Assembly: GCF_021538615.1 (NCBI RefSeq)
Contig: NZ_JAJHIZ010000003.1
Coordinates: forward strand, 2,232,001-2,296,000
Length of the DNA stretch: 64,000 nt
Source of the DNA: Niabella agricola
GTDB taxonomy: Bacteria; Bacteroidota; Bacteroidia; Chitinophagales; Chitinophagaceae
Direction: 5' to 3'
The notes under the pieces are model-generated. The model did not search any database. It was not told where the DNA came from and was given only the letters and a program-made list of their open reading frames with translations. Positions 52,492-61,033 of the stretch are shown here, piece after piece. Both the position numbers and the translations under genes were made by a program. Within the stretch, counting starts at the first letter, position 1; every line of letters starts with the position of its first letter.

Positions 52492-53101
52492 ATGAAAAAA
52501 CTGATTGCTTTTTGCGCGATGCTGCAGTTCATTTCTGTATCACAGGCCCGGTTTCCGGCCGGAAAGATGGGCATTGTGACCGGCGCCGGAACGAATGATG
52601 TTTACAGATCCAAATCCCCTTCGGGCTCCGGCGGCTGGCTATACAGGAAAAGGGTATATGATGGCTGGCATCAATTATTTAAAGCCGGTAAGAAAATGGC
52701 TGGACGCCGAAGTGGCTATACAGTATAGCCGCCACTGGCTTACCGCCAGGAGTGCCCCCATGCCCGGTCAATACAGCTGGGATGTAAATGCTTCACTGAT
52801 CACTGTTCCGGTTATGATGCGGTTTAATTTTTTGCGCTATTTCTATGGCATGGGCGGGTTGATCTTTAATGCAGATCTTTCCAAACCTGAGTTTGATTCA
52901 CAAACGGGTGTTGGAGTTACTATAGGTTTGGGCGCCAAATATGATTTCAGGAATGGAGTATCTGTGTTTCTAAATCCCTATTTCAATCATAACGGACTTG
53001 TTACATTCGGTAGCGCAGATTTCTCCGGTCTTGAACGACTTTTAGAAAGTGGCGTCCGGCTGGGTTTTATGATGCCATTAAATCATCAGGATGCTCCCTG
53101 A
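52492..53101 (+). pseudogene. Frameshifted outer-membrane barrel (porin-like) gene
   Basis: The frame from the ATG at 52492 gives a signal peptide (MKKLIAFCAMLQFISVSQA) and GIVTGAGTNDVYRSK, then breaks into unrelated sequence. A second frame takes over at about 52640-52660 with GYMMAGINYLKPVRKWLDAE, VAIQYSRHWL and alternating strands up to RLGFMMPLNHQDAP at 53101. The switch lies at the A run in AGGAAAAGGG, so a one-base indel (mutation or sequencing error) is likely. Restored, it would be a 200-residue eight-strand outer-membrane beta-barrel protein of unknown role. The gap 52371-52491 holds nothing further. Confidence 0.7.
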
Positions 53102-53189
53102 CATCCTCTTGAGCCGCCCCGCGGCCTCAAAATACCGGAAACCCCGACTGGCTAGGCTTCCCGCATTCTGAAAACCGGTCCTACCCCGG

Positions 53190-53495
53190 TTAACGGGATT
53201 TTACCGGAATCACCGTACCTTTTTTATGAAAAAACGGTACCTTATTCGTCAGCAACCACATTATAGTAAAGGTTGGAATAATGTCTGTGCCCGGCAATGC
53301 CTCCTCAATGAAATTAAAGACCCCGCCAAACATTCCCCGGGTGCCCCCAAAGGCTTTGGCCAATATAATGGCTGAAACCGGCGCCCAGATCACGTCTGCA
53401 AATTCGCCTATACCCGGTATGGTAAAGGAGAGGCACCCGATAATATCCATCAGTATACAAAACAACAGGGACGGAGATTTCTTTGTAGCTGTCAT
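53190..53495 (-). CDS. Small membrane protein of unknown function
   Basis: 101 residues with two to three hydrophobic stretches (LFCILMDIIGCLSFTIPGIG, VIWAPVSAIILAKAFGG, IIPTFTIMWLLTN). The motif FTIPGIGEFADVIWAPVSA looks conserved in this phylum, but I know no function. It is preceded by a plain leader and lies apart from the kinase gene behind a stable hairpin. Confidence 0.7.
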   Translation of the reverse strand: MTATKKSPSLLFCILMDIIGCLSFTIPGIGEFADVIWAPVSAIILAKAFGGTRGMFGGVFNFIEEALPGTDIIPTFTIMWLLTNKVPFFHKKGTVIPVKSR

Positions 53496-53569
53496 CTTTT
53501 TTTATTTATAGATTACAAACAGCCCGCCAAACGTTGTATCCGTCGCCGTTGTTCACCGACTTTTTGGGG

Positions 53570-53602
53570 GCTTTTGCCTGGTGCTAAGCACCAGGCAAAA
53601 GC
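53570..53602. terminator. Perfect 15-bp hairpin between kinase and membrane protein genes
   Basis: GCTTTTGCCTGGTGC (53570-53584), a TAA loop and the exact complement (53588-53602). It starts 23 nt past the kinase stop on the minus strand. No T run follows on the minus strand, so it may be a transcript-end stabiliser or a weak terminator. Confidence 0.55.
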
Positions 53603-53625
53603 AAACCCATAAGATTTTAAAACCC

Positions 53626-54558
53626 TTATAGGTCTAACCCTAATTCCGTTTCAAAGCTGGTGAGCTCCCGGAATAGCTGAATCCGGTTGTTTAACTCCTC
53701 GGTAGTCAGCTCTTTGAGGCGTGTATTACCGAATTTTTCCACGCAGAAACTGGCCATTGCCGAACCCACAATGATGGCTTTTTTCATGTTATTGAAGCTG
53801 ATATCGCCGGTTTTTGCCAGGTATCCTATAAATCCGCCTGCAAACGTGTCGCCCGCACCGGTGGGATCAAACACATCTTCCAGCGGAAAGGCCGGTGCAA
53901 AGAACACTTTATCTTCATAAAACAGCAGGGCGCCGTTTTCTCCTTTTTTAATAATCAGGTATTTCGGCCCCATTTCACGGATCTTTTTGGCCGCTTTTAC
54001 CAGAGAATACTGATGGGTGAGCTCCCGGGCTTCGGAATCATTTACCATTAAAAGATCCACCCGATTCAAAACCGTTTCAAGATCCGGCATCGCTGTTTCC
54101 ATCCAGAAGTTCATGGTATCCAGCACAATCAGTTTAGGCTTTTGCTTCAGTTGATCAATCACACTGAGCTGCAGTTTTGGCATCAGGTTGCCCAGCATCA
54201 GAAACTCCGCTCCCTGGTAGCTGTCCGGAATCTTTGGATCAAAATCTTCCAGCACATTCAGGTCCGTTACCAGGGTATCACGGGTATTCATGTCTTCATG
54301 ATAGAGACCTTTCCAGAAGAAGGATTTCTTGTTGGACACTTTTTCCACACCCTCCAGCTGTACCCCCCTGGCGGCTAGCGACTTGAGCTCTTCATCCGGG
54401 AAATCGTACCCGATAATGGATATTTGCTGAACGGGTTTTACAAAGTAGCTGGCCGCATAAGCCGCATAAGTGGCCGAACCGCCCACAATTTTATTTGCTT
54501 TTCCAAAAGGAGTTTCAATAGCATCAAAGGCCATGGTGCCCACTGTAATCACAGACAT
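53626..54558 (-). CDS. PfkB-family carbohydrate kinase
   Basis: 310 residues. The second PfkB signature DPTGAGDTFAGGF (catalytic Asp in GAGD) lies near 228-240, and KIVGGSATYAAYAAS near 22-36 is the sugar-binding GG motif. The ribokinase-like fold is complete. The substrate is uncertain; nucleoside kinases and sugar kinases share these features. It is transcribed away from the TetR gene from a separate promoter. Confidence 0.88.
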   Translation of the reverse strand: MSVITVGTMAFDAIETPFGKANKIVGGSATYAAYAASYFVKPVQQISIIGYDFPDEELKSLAARGVQLEGVEKVSNKKSFFWKGLYHEDMNTRDTLVTDLNVLEDFDPKIPDSYQGAEFLMLGNLMPKLQLSVIDQLKQKPKLIVLDTMNFWMETAMPDLETVLNRVDLLMVNDSEARELTHQYSLVKAAKKIREMGPKYLIIKKGENGALLFYEDKVFFAPAFPLEDVFDPTGAGDTFAGGFIGYLAKTGDISFNNMKKAIIVGSAMASFCVEKFGNTRLKELTTEELNNRIQLFRELTSFETELGLDL

Positions 54559-54589
54559 GAATGTTGTTTTTGTTTTAAAAATACGGCGG

Positions 54590-54597
54590 CAAAGTTA
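54590..54597 (-). promoter_or_regulatory. -7 box of PfkB kinase gene
   Basis: On the minus strand TAACTTTG matches TAnnTTTG, 31 nt before the ATG at 54558. No clear -33 element. Confidence 0.5.
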
Positions 54598-54677
54598 CTA
54601 CTTATTCGCCTGAAGTTTAATGTTTCAGACACAGGCTTTTGCAGGTTTCAGTTCCCGGACGGCATTTATAAAATAAC

Positions 54678-54710
54678 TTGTCTATATTTTGGATAAAAAG
54701 CATAGTTTTG
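54678..54710 (+). promoter_or_regulatory. Promoter of TetR gene, possibly leaderless
   Basis: TTG (54678-54680) and TAGTTTTG (54703-54710) are 22 nt apart. The ATG follows only 4 nt after the -7 box (54715), which predicts a leaderless transcript. Confidence 0.5.
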
Positions 54711-54714
54711 AGAC

Positions 54715-55299
54715 ATGGCTACCACAACACGTAAACGATCATCCAAAAAGGAAGAAATTCTTAAAACAGCTGCGCGGATGTTCCGGGAAAAAGGATATGC
54801 CGGTACTTCCATGCGTGACCTTGCCGAAAAAATAGGCATCGAAGCTGCCAGTCTTTATAATCATATCCATTCCAAAAGTGAGATCCTGGAGGAGATCATT
54901 TTTTCGATCGCGCGTGACTGCCGGGAACAGCTTGATAATATGGATCCGGCGGGTACTTCACTGCAGAAAATTGAATCGCTGATCCGTTTTCATACCAAAA
55001 TGATGATTGATCATTTTGAATCCTATTCTGTAATGGTAAGTGAATGGATGCACCTGGACGAAGAAAAGCTGGGCGAATTTGTAAGCGAACGTCGCCGCTA
55101 TGTAAAAAAAATAGAATCGATTGTACAACAGGGCATTGACAATAAGGAGTTCAAACCCGTACTGCCTTATGTAGTGGTACTGAACATCCTGTCTTCCGTT
55201 CGCGGCCTGGAATTCTGGCAGAAAAGCGCCAAAACCCATAGCGCAGAAATCATGGAAGAAAATATGGTACAGCACCTGATCGGGGGGCTGAAGCTCTGA
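54715..55299 (+). CDS. TetR/AcrR-family transcriptional regulator
   Basis: 194 residues. The N-terminal helix-turn-helix is clear: KKEEILKTAARMFREKGYAGTSMRDLAEKIGIEAASLYNHIHSKSEIL-type sequence over 10-58. The C-terminal ligand domain (HTKMMIDHFESYSVMVSEWMHLDEEKL, EFKPVLPYVVVLNILSSVRGLEFW) resembles TetR proteins that bind acyl-CoA-like ligands. It is convergent with the polyene-type cluster, 118 nt from its last gene, and may or may not regulate it. Confidence 0.9.
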   Translation: MATTTRKRSSKKEEILKTAARMFREKGYAGTSMRDLAEKIGIEAASLYNHIHSKSEILEEIIFSIARDCREQLDNMDPAGTSLQKIESLIRFHTKMMIDHFESYSVMVSEWMHLDEEKLGEFVSERRRYVKKIESIVQQGIDNKEFKPVLPYVVVLNILSSVRGLEFWQKSAKTHSAEIMEENMVQHLIGGLKL

Positions 55300-55417
55300 C
55301 CGGATTCGTCTTTCACACAACTGAAGCAATGCCGCAAATGCGCTGACTTTGCCGCGCGCAATAAATCGCCTGCAACCCTGCGGCAAAACGACCTGAAAAA
55401 AAAACAGGGTTCGCCTC

Positions 55418-55786
55418 TCAGAGTATCGACAGGCTGGCACTCATCTTAAAAAAAATAGCTGCTTCACTTTTTAATACAGCGGTAATGGCCAACTGGTTTT
55501 TATCAGGTTGCTTATAATCGACTGTCACCCTTAGTTCCGGCGTTTCCCGGGGATCTACCATTGATAAAAATTTGCATTGAGCCGCATCGCCCAGGAACAG
55601 TTTTTTTCCTGTTGCTTCTTCGGTAATTTCTTTTACGATCTGCATCATGCAAACCCCCGGCAGTACCGGTTGTCCCGGAAAATGTCCTTCAAAGATCGGA
55701 TGTGCAGTATTCAGAAGGATGGATGCAGCTACAGCACCCGTATTATTTTCAAAAGCGGTTATCGTATACAGATCATTATTCAGCAT
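55418..55786 (-). CDS. FabZ-like hotdog dehydratase of the polyene cluster
   Basis: 122 residues of the FabA/FabZ hotdog fold: IFEGHFPGQPVLPGVCMMQ with the expected catalytic His35. The position of the second catalytic residue (Glu in FabZ, Asp in FabA) is Gln49, so activity may differ from a true dehydratase. Last gene of the minus-strand cluster; its start overlaps the preceding gene by 11 nt. Confidence 0.82.
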   Translation of the reverse strand: MLNNDLYTITAFENNTGAVAASILLNTAHPIFEGHFPGQPVLPGVCMMQIVKEITEEATGKKLFLGDAAQCKFLSMVDPRETPELRVTVDYKQPDKNQLAITAVLKSEAAIFFKMSASLSIL

Positions 55787-56405
55787 GGTCGTATATTCTT
55801 TTTAAATCGATAGTAAAATTAAAATTGGAATGACGGATGTGCATGGTTTCCGGTATGCCTTCGTTTAAAGCGCCCCTGGTAGCTTCCAGCACCTTTCGTT
55901 TCCGGCTTCCGCGCTCCATCCGGATCAGTTGCGCACACCGGGTATCTGTAATGTAATAATATACGTCTTCACCCTTATAAAACGCATGGTAACGATCCTC
56001 CCCTTTTTGAAAAACCGATGAAACGACGGCGGTGTCCACCACATTCATCAACAGCAGCTCAAAATCCTTTCGAAGGGTTTTGCGAACCGCCGCCTTGTCC
56101 ATTTTGGGGATGATGCTGTGCACCCTAAACCCGTTGTTACGGGAAAATTCAAAATCAAAAAAACTAAACCCGGCTTCGTTGGTAAAAACGATACGGGTAG
56201 AGCTGTCGGGCATCTCCTTAATGAGCAGTAGTCCGCTCAGATGATTACCGGTCACATCCACCGATGCCTGGTACAACGCCCGCTGAATATGGGGCCTGAA
56301 GGCGGCAATACAAGCTATATTTCCCGCTGCGGGCTGTAATTTTTTATACACCGCAGGTGCACAGCTGCCCAGTAGCACCAAATTAACGAATAGTAAAAAG
56401 CGCAT
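55776..56405 (-). CDS. Lipoprotein of unknown function in the polyene cluster
   Basis: 209 residues. A lipoprotein signal ends at Cys15 (LVLLGSC). The mature part is rich in beta strands (LSGLLLIKEMPDSSTRIVFTNEAGFSFFDFEF), suggesting a LolB/LolA-like half-barrel that could hold a lipid; this is inference. Overlaps the LolA-like gene by 23 nt and the FabZ-like gene by 11 nt. Aryl-polyene and flexirubin clusters often contain such a LolB-like partner. Confidence 0.75.
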   Translation of the reverse strand: MRFLLFVNLVLLGSCAPAVYKKLQPAAGNIACIAAFRPHIQRALYQASVDVTGNHLSGLLLIKEMPDSSTRIVFTNEAGFSFFDFEFSRNNGFRVHSIIPKMDKAAVRKTLRKDFELLLMNVVDTAVVSSVFQKGEDRYHAFYKGEDVYYYITDTRCAQLIRMERGSRKRKVLEATRGALNEGIPETMHIRHSNFNFTIDLKRIYDHAE

Positions 56406-57009
56406 CCGGAAGAGCGGTATTTAATTGTTGACCAGAGTAACTGATGACCGTATTATCGCCCCGGTTATCCACCATTTGTACCTGGCTTACCAGAAAATTT
56501 GATTTTTGCAGGATCACTTTCACCGACTTAAAAAGCGCCTTCATCTCCCTGGTTACGGGCGTCATATCGGCCAGGTAACTGCTGCCGTTTTCCAGCAGCT
56601 TCACTGAAAAATTCGGGTTGTCGAAAACAGTTCCTTTTGCACAATCCATCATCAGCTGGTTGGCCTGTTGGAACATTTTGCTGGAGCCTGCCGACATTTT
56701 GTTGGTTTTCTGCCCGTCCTTGATGCTAACCTTGCTACCATTGATCACCATCAGGTATTGGTAGGGAGTCGTATATTCCATCCGCACCAGATTGTTCTTT
56801 TTAAAATAGAACTTTCCCTTTGAGGTTACTTTCTCGGAAAGCAGGCTCAAGGTTTTCACCTGGGTAAAATCGCTGGCAATACTGTTTATTTGCCGTGCCG
56901 CTGCGCCAAACCGTGCTTTAACAGCCGCTTCATTGCCGGCGGGCTTATATTGGGCAAAGCCGCTGACAGCCATGCCTGTTAACAACAGGATAAAAAAAAG
57001 TTTACGCAT
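56383..57009 (-). CDS. LolA-like outer-membrane lipoprotein carrier
   Basis: 208 residues with a signal peptide (KLFFILLLTGMAVSGFAQ). The LolA fold is shown by INSIASDFTQVKTLSLLSEKVTSKGKFYFKKNNLVRMEYTTPYQY-type sequence near 40-85 and DNRGDNTVISYSG near the end. It probably carries the lipid-linked pigment or a lipoprotein across the periplasm. Overlaps the deacetylase gene by 8 nt. Confidence 0.88.
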   Translation of the reverse strand: MRKLFFILLLTGMAVSGFAQYKPAGNEAAVKARFGAAARQINSIASDFTQVKTLSLLSEKVTSKGKFYFKKNNLVRMEYTTPYQYLMVINGSKVSIKDGQKTNKMSAGSSKMFQQANQLMMDCAKGTVFDNPNFSVKLLENGSSYLADMTPVTREMKALFKSVKVILQKSNFLVSQVQMVDNRGDNTVISYSGQQLNTALPDALFTIR

Positions 57010-57775
57010 AAGGATGCAAATTTATCAATTTATCAAGCGGCACAATGTCGTACCCCTCCGCTTTAACAAATGTTAAAAAGGTGGGAAGGATGTGCACTGT
57101 CGCGTGACTGGTATCATGAAACAAAAAAACGGCCCCGGGCTTCAGTTCTTTTTTTATTTTCTGCAACAATTTGCGTTCATCCTTAATCATCGTGTCGAGG
57201 GAACGCACGTTCCAGCCGATAGCTGTATATCCCAACGCTTGTGCAGCCTTGCGCACATTGGGATTGGTAACTCCGTATGGCGGCCGGAACCATTTCATTT
57301 GTTTTCCGGTTATATGATGCACCAAGTCTTGCATTTGTTGCAACTCGGCAATCATTCTTTTTGAGCCGTGCATATCAAACCAGAAATCGTGATAATAAGA
57401 ATGATTGCCTACGATATGCCCTTCTGCAAGGACCTGCTTAAACAGCGCCTCATGTTCCGCCGCCCGGTAACCGATGCAAAAAAAAGTTGCGGGCACCTGT
57501 TGTGCTTTCAGGATGGCCAGCACCTCCGGTGTATATTTTTCCAGAGGACCGTCATCGAAACTGATGGCTATCTGCTTTTTACCGGTTATTCCGTTGCAAA
57601 CCACCGGCATATAAAAATTGGAGCCGATATAAAAGCTGCCGTAAAACAACAGAAGCGCGTATATGGTAACCAGTATAAAATACCCATACCAGGGCCATTC
57701 CTGCTGCAGCTGGAGATAGGTAAACGCGGCTAGCAGGAGAAAAAAAACAACCGTGGTATTTCTGAAATTTAACAT
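57002..57775 (-). CDS. Polysaccharide deacetylase (NodB) family protein
   Basis: 257 residues. One or two N-terminal helices (TVVFFLLLAAFTYLQL; YFILVTIYALLLFYGSFY) anchor a NodB domain: AISFDDGPLEKYTPEVL with the Asp pair, GNHSYYH with the metal His pair, RPPYGVTNP and LFHDT. It would remove acetyl or similar groups from a sugar or lipid. Its place between ketosynthase and LolA-like genes, overlapping both neighbours, ties it to the cluster. Confidence 0.9.
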   Translation of the reverse strand: MLNFRNTTVVFFLLLAAFTYLQLQQEWPWYGYFILVTIYALLLFYGSFYIGSNFYMPVVCNGITGKKQIAISFDDGPLEKYTPEVLAILKAQQVPATFFCIGYRAAEHEALFKQVLAEGHIVGNHSYYHDFWFDMHGSKRMIAELQQMQDLVHHITGKQMKWFRPPYGVTNPNVRKAAQALGYTAIGWNVRSLDTMIKDERKLLQKIKKELKPGAVFLFHDTSHATVHILPTFLTFVKAEGYDIVPLDKLINLHPYA

Positions 57776-58797
57776 GCCGACAATAAATAAAGCGACGGGT
57801 ATAACTGCTTGTAATTATTAAAGACCAGTACCCGTTTGGGAGGAGCAATGGCCGCAGCACCCGGCACTTTACCTGTATTTACGATCATCGAAGCCATCCA
57901 GAGCGCGAAGGCGGAGGAAGTGGGATATTCACCGCAGAATTGCTTGTAGGGAATAGAAGGAACGCCTTCAAACACCGATTGCAGTAAGGCTTCATATTGC
58001 CTATCATAACGGGCATCACCATTATTCCCGGTAATAACCAGGTCGATGCCTCCCCTCTCAACCTGGTTCCTTTTTAGAAAATCTTCTATCAGTATGGCTG
58101 CTGCAGCAGCAGGCTTATACCAATGCTGCGCTGCATCCAGCTTTGCCAGGCACCCGGCCGTCCGGTTACCGTTGAGCAGGAAAAAAGTTGCGCCTTCGCC
58201 CGCCATCGTACCTTTTCCGGGATCGCCGATGAGGGTGGCAGTATCGCCTTCTTTTTTATACAGGTCAAACCGGCTTAAAATGGCATGACTTTTCTCAATG
58301 ATCTCGTCTACACCACCCACCAGTACCGTTTTTGCCTCCCCTTCCGCAATCAGTCCGGTAGCATCCGATAAAGCCGCTTCAAAAGAGGAGCCGCGATGTA
58401 CGTAGGTATTATTGTAGTGATGGCATTTCAGCATCAGCGCAATCTGCGCACCTACGGTGTTGTGGGTAGACTGAATAAATGCTGTAGGCGATAACAGTTC
58501 TTCCTTAAACTCCACCATGCGGGTCAGAAACTGATCGGTATCTGCCAGGCAGCCGTAAGCAGTGCCCGTGGTGATGGCATCGGGCATGGTTACACCTGTC
58601 TGCTGAAGACATTCCATGGCCGCAGCGGCGCCCATTTTAATGATGCGGCTCATCCGCCGGATCAGCTTCGGATCAATATATTTTGAGTAGTCCGGCTCCT
58701 TACAGGCCAGCCGGTCGCCCCGGTATGGTGCAGGGTTTTCCAACAGCTCGTTAAATGAGCCCTGCGGAGATACGGCGTATGCAGATTGAATGTACAA
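57769..58797 (-). CDS. Ketosynthase-like chain-length-factor protein
   Basis: 342 residues of the thiolase fold (Ketoacyl-synt_2 type). STHNTVGAQIALMLKCHHYNNT and YVHRGSSFEAALSDA align with the ketosynthase active site, but the catalytic Cys is replaced (HRGSS in place of TACSS). Such Cys-less partners pair with a true ketosynthase and set chain length. Starts 11 nt after the catalytic ketosynthase gene. Confidence 0.82.
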   Translation of the reverse strand: MYIQSAYAVSPQGSFNELLENPAPYRGDRLACKEPDYSKYIDPKLIRRMSRIIKMGAAAAMECLQQTGVTMPDAITTGTAYGCLADTDQFLTRMVEFKEELLSPTAFIQSTHNTVGAQIALMLKCHHYNNTYVHRGSSFEAALSDATGLIAEGEAKTVLVGGVDEIIEKSHAILSRFDLYKKEGDTATLIGDPGKGTMAGEGATFFLLNGNRTAGCLAKLDAAQHWYKPAAAAAILIEDFLKRNQVERGGIDLVITGNNGDARYDRQYEALLQSVFEGVPSIPYKQFCGEYPTSSAFALWMASMIVNTGKVPGAAAIAPPKRVLVFNNYKQLYPSLYLLSAC

Positions 58798-58808
58798 GCG
58801 ATAAAATA

Positions 58809-60023
58809 TTACAAATGATTGAATGCGACCCTTGAAAACACGAGCGAGCTGCAGTTTCCTCCAAACCCGAAAGAATTAGACAAAACATGATCGATCTTTC
58901 TTTTCTCCAGTACAGTAGTTACTGAAAAAGGCAGGTCTTTCATCGGCGTTTGCAGCCGCAGGCTGGGAAACACCAACCCTTCTTTAATCGCCAGTGCCGC
59001 ATACACGGCTTCAATAGCGCCACTGGCGCCCAGAGTATGGCCGGTAAAGGATTTGGTAGAGCTCATGGGCGGATAATACCCTTCAAACAACGTGGCAATA
59101 GCCGTGCCTTCAGCAATATCATTGTTCTGGGTTCCGGTGCCATGAAGGTTGATATAGCTAATATCTGACGGCGACAAGCCGCTTTTTTTAAGGGCCCCCT
59201 TCATAGCCAACAGCGAACCGGTCCCTGTTGGAGAAGAGGCCGTTTGATGATAGGCGTCGTTGGCATTGCACCATCCGCTCAGCGCACAAAACGGTTTTTT
59301 GCCTAATGTAGCAGCCACTGCCTCCGACACCAATACCACATAGCCCGCACCTTCACCCAGGTTAAGTCCCCGGCGGTTTTCATCAAAGGGCTGGCAATAC
59401 TGCTGGTCCAGGATCATTAAGGTATTAAATCCATTTAATGTAAAGCGCGTTAGTGCATCCGTGCCTCCGGCCACGGCTACGTCCAGTATTCCCTGCCGGA
59501 TCATCCTTGCGCCCAAAAAAATACTATTCGCAGAGGAAGAACAGGCCGTACTGATGGTTGTTACAAAGTCTTTTATTCCCAGCGCATCCGCCACCACTTC
59601 CGTTACAGCCCCGCATTCATGGTTCACCACCATTTTCAGGTCACCATTGCCGGCGTCCTGCAAAAAACCGGGAAAGAAGTCTTCGGTTTTATCCATTCCT
59701 CCTACCGAATTGGCAGAGATAAAGCCGGTACGCCATTTTGAACATTCAATACCGGCATCGGCAATGGCTTCTTGGGCGGCAACAGCACTCAACAGGGCCG
59801 TGCGGCTGATGGAAACCGGCAGCCCTGCCCTTTCGGCTAATGCTTCGTTAGATAATGGAACCTCGGCCACCGGAAGCGTATCTTTATGTACCGATTGCAG
59901 CCGCTGCATGGCCTGCATCCCCGCCCTGCCGGAAACCAGTGCGTCCAGATTTTCGGCTGCATTATTCCCGATTGCCGAAATAACGCCCAGACCTCCTATA
60001 TAAACGGTTTGTTCTTTAGACAT
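58809..60023 (-). CDS. Beta-ketoacyl-ACP synthase of the polyene cluster
   Basis: 404 residues, FabF-like. The Cys-His-His triad is intact: Cys161 in TACSSSANS, His294 in LHGTGTQND-like LHGTGTQN, His329 in KSFTGHTLGASGA. C-terminal NSFGFGGNCSSLVF is the usual end. It elongates ACP-bound chains. Preceded by an ACP gene after a 121-nt gap with a hairpin. Confidence 0.93.
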   Translation of the reverse strand: MSKEQTVYIGGLGVISAIGNNAAENLDALVSGRAGMQAMQRLQSVHKDTLPVAEVPLSNEALAERAGLPVSISRTALLSAVAAQEAIADAGIECSKWRTGFISANSVGGMDKTEDFFPGFLQDAGNGDLKMVVNHECGAVTEVVADALGIKDFVTTISTACSSSANSIFLGARMIRQGILDVAVAGGTDALTRFTLNGFNTLMILDQQYCQPFDENRRGLNLGEGAGYVVLVSEAVAATLGKKPFCALSGWCNANDAYHQTASSPTGTGSLLAMKGALKKSGLSPSDISYINLHGTGTQNNDIAEGTAIATLFEGYYPPMSSTKSFTGHTLGASGAIEAVYAALAIKEGLVFPSLRLQTPMKDLPFSVTTVLEKRKIDHVLSNSFGFGGNCSSLVFSRVAFNHL

Positions 60024-60065
60024 CAGTTGTTGGATATTAGACGGTGAGTAATTAGTGAAAAATTG

Positions 60066-60095
60066 ATAGTAAGAAGTTTGGAATCTTCTGACTAT
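60066..60095. repeat. Intergenic hairpin between ACP and ketosynthase genes
   Basis: ATAGTAAGAAG (60066-60076) pairs with CTTCTGACTAT (60085-60095) at 10 of 11 positions around an 8-nt loop. It sits inside the operon; no T run follows. Confidence 0.5.
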
Positions 60096-60144
60096 TTATT
60101 ACTCTCTATTCCCCATTGACTATTAACATCTCACTATAATCTTC

Positions 60145-60411
60145 TCACTTCCCTTCGTGTTCCAGTATATAATCCGCCATCGTATCTATAGAACGGAATA
60201 CATCCTGACCTTCTTCTGCACTCTTTAATTTGATATTGTATTCCTGCTGCAACAGCACGATCAGTTCCAGCGCATCAATGGAGTCGAGTCCCAGTCCTTC
60301 TACAAACAGCGGATCATGATCGCCGATGTCTTCCGGTTTTTTATCTTCTAATTTTAACTGCTTAATGATCTGCTCCTTTAAGCGATGTATCAGTTCTTGC
60401 TTATTTTCCAT
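60145..60411 (-). CDS. Acyl carrier protein
   Basis: 88 residues. The phosphopantetheine site is Ser44 in GLGLDSIDALEL. The four-helix plan and acidic character are normal. It would carry the chains made by the cluster's ketosynthases. Its start overlaps the upstream gene by 11 nt. Confidence 0.94.
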   Translation of the reverse strand: MENKQELIHRLKEQIIKQLKLEDKKPEDIGDHDPLFVEGLGLDSIDALELIVLLQQEYNIKLKSAEEGQDVFRSIDTMADYILEHEGK

Positions 60412-61030
60412 AATCTTTATTATAAATACGCCGCAGGTTATCTGCGGTAAAAGTTGTGCCTGTTGAAAACGGAACCTGTTCTACCAGGAAAAGACAGGCA
60501 TCGGGCTGTTCGCCGATCACGTCGATCCAGCCGCAAATACATACCTTTAGTAAGCCGCGTTGCATCAGGTCCGCCACATACCAATGAATCCAGTCTGCAT
60601 CAAAGGTATCCGAAATGAAAAAGGCATTTTCTCCCTTGAATTGATACCGGATGCTGATCTCCCCGATGACGATATTAGGTAATGTGTACACAAATAGCGC
60701 CGGGCTTGGATAGGCTTTGGAGGCTTCCAAATATTGTACATCGGCTTCAATGCTTGCATTCCGGTTACTGAACACCATTCCTGTGGCTTCCGGCGGCAGG
60801 TGCTGAAGATCGACACGCTCTTTTAACAATGCATTTACTGCAATGGTTCCTGTTTTGCTGAGCAGGTCCATTTTATAAAAGCGGGGATACATCGCATCAA
60901 GCCCTTCATAAGCGGCATTCAAGAACACACTTCCTGTTTCAGTACCCCTGAAAATTGCTGAATCATCTTTTACAACGATCCCCTCCCGTATGATTACTGC
61001 CGATGTGATCTGCATACTGGTTTCGCTCAA
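60401..61030 (-). CDS. Short ketosynthase-like protein, probably non-catalytic
   Basis: 209 residues. It resembles the N-terminal half of ketosynthases (YEGLDAMYPRFYKMDLLSKTGTIAVNALL; ATGMVFSNRNASIEADVQYLE; KAYPSPALFVYTLPNIVIGEIS) but has no Cys at the nucleophile position and lacks the C-terminal His motifs. Similar proteins are annotated as 3-oxoacyl-ACP synthase in flexirubin clusters, where their role is unknown. Follows the FAD enzyme after 3 nt and overlaps the ACP gene. Confidence 0.72.
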   Translation of the reverse strand: MSETSMQITSAVIIREGIVVKDDSAIFRGTETGSVFLNAAYEGLDAMYPRFYKMDLLSKTGTIAVNALLKERVDLQHLPPEATGMVFSNRNASIEADVQYLEASKAYPSPALFVYTLPNIVIGEISIRYQFKGENAFFISDTFDADWIHWYVADLMQRGLLKVCICGWIDVIGEQPDACLFLVEQVPFSTGTTFTADNLRRIYNKDYGK

Positions 61031-61033
61031 CCG

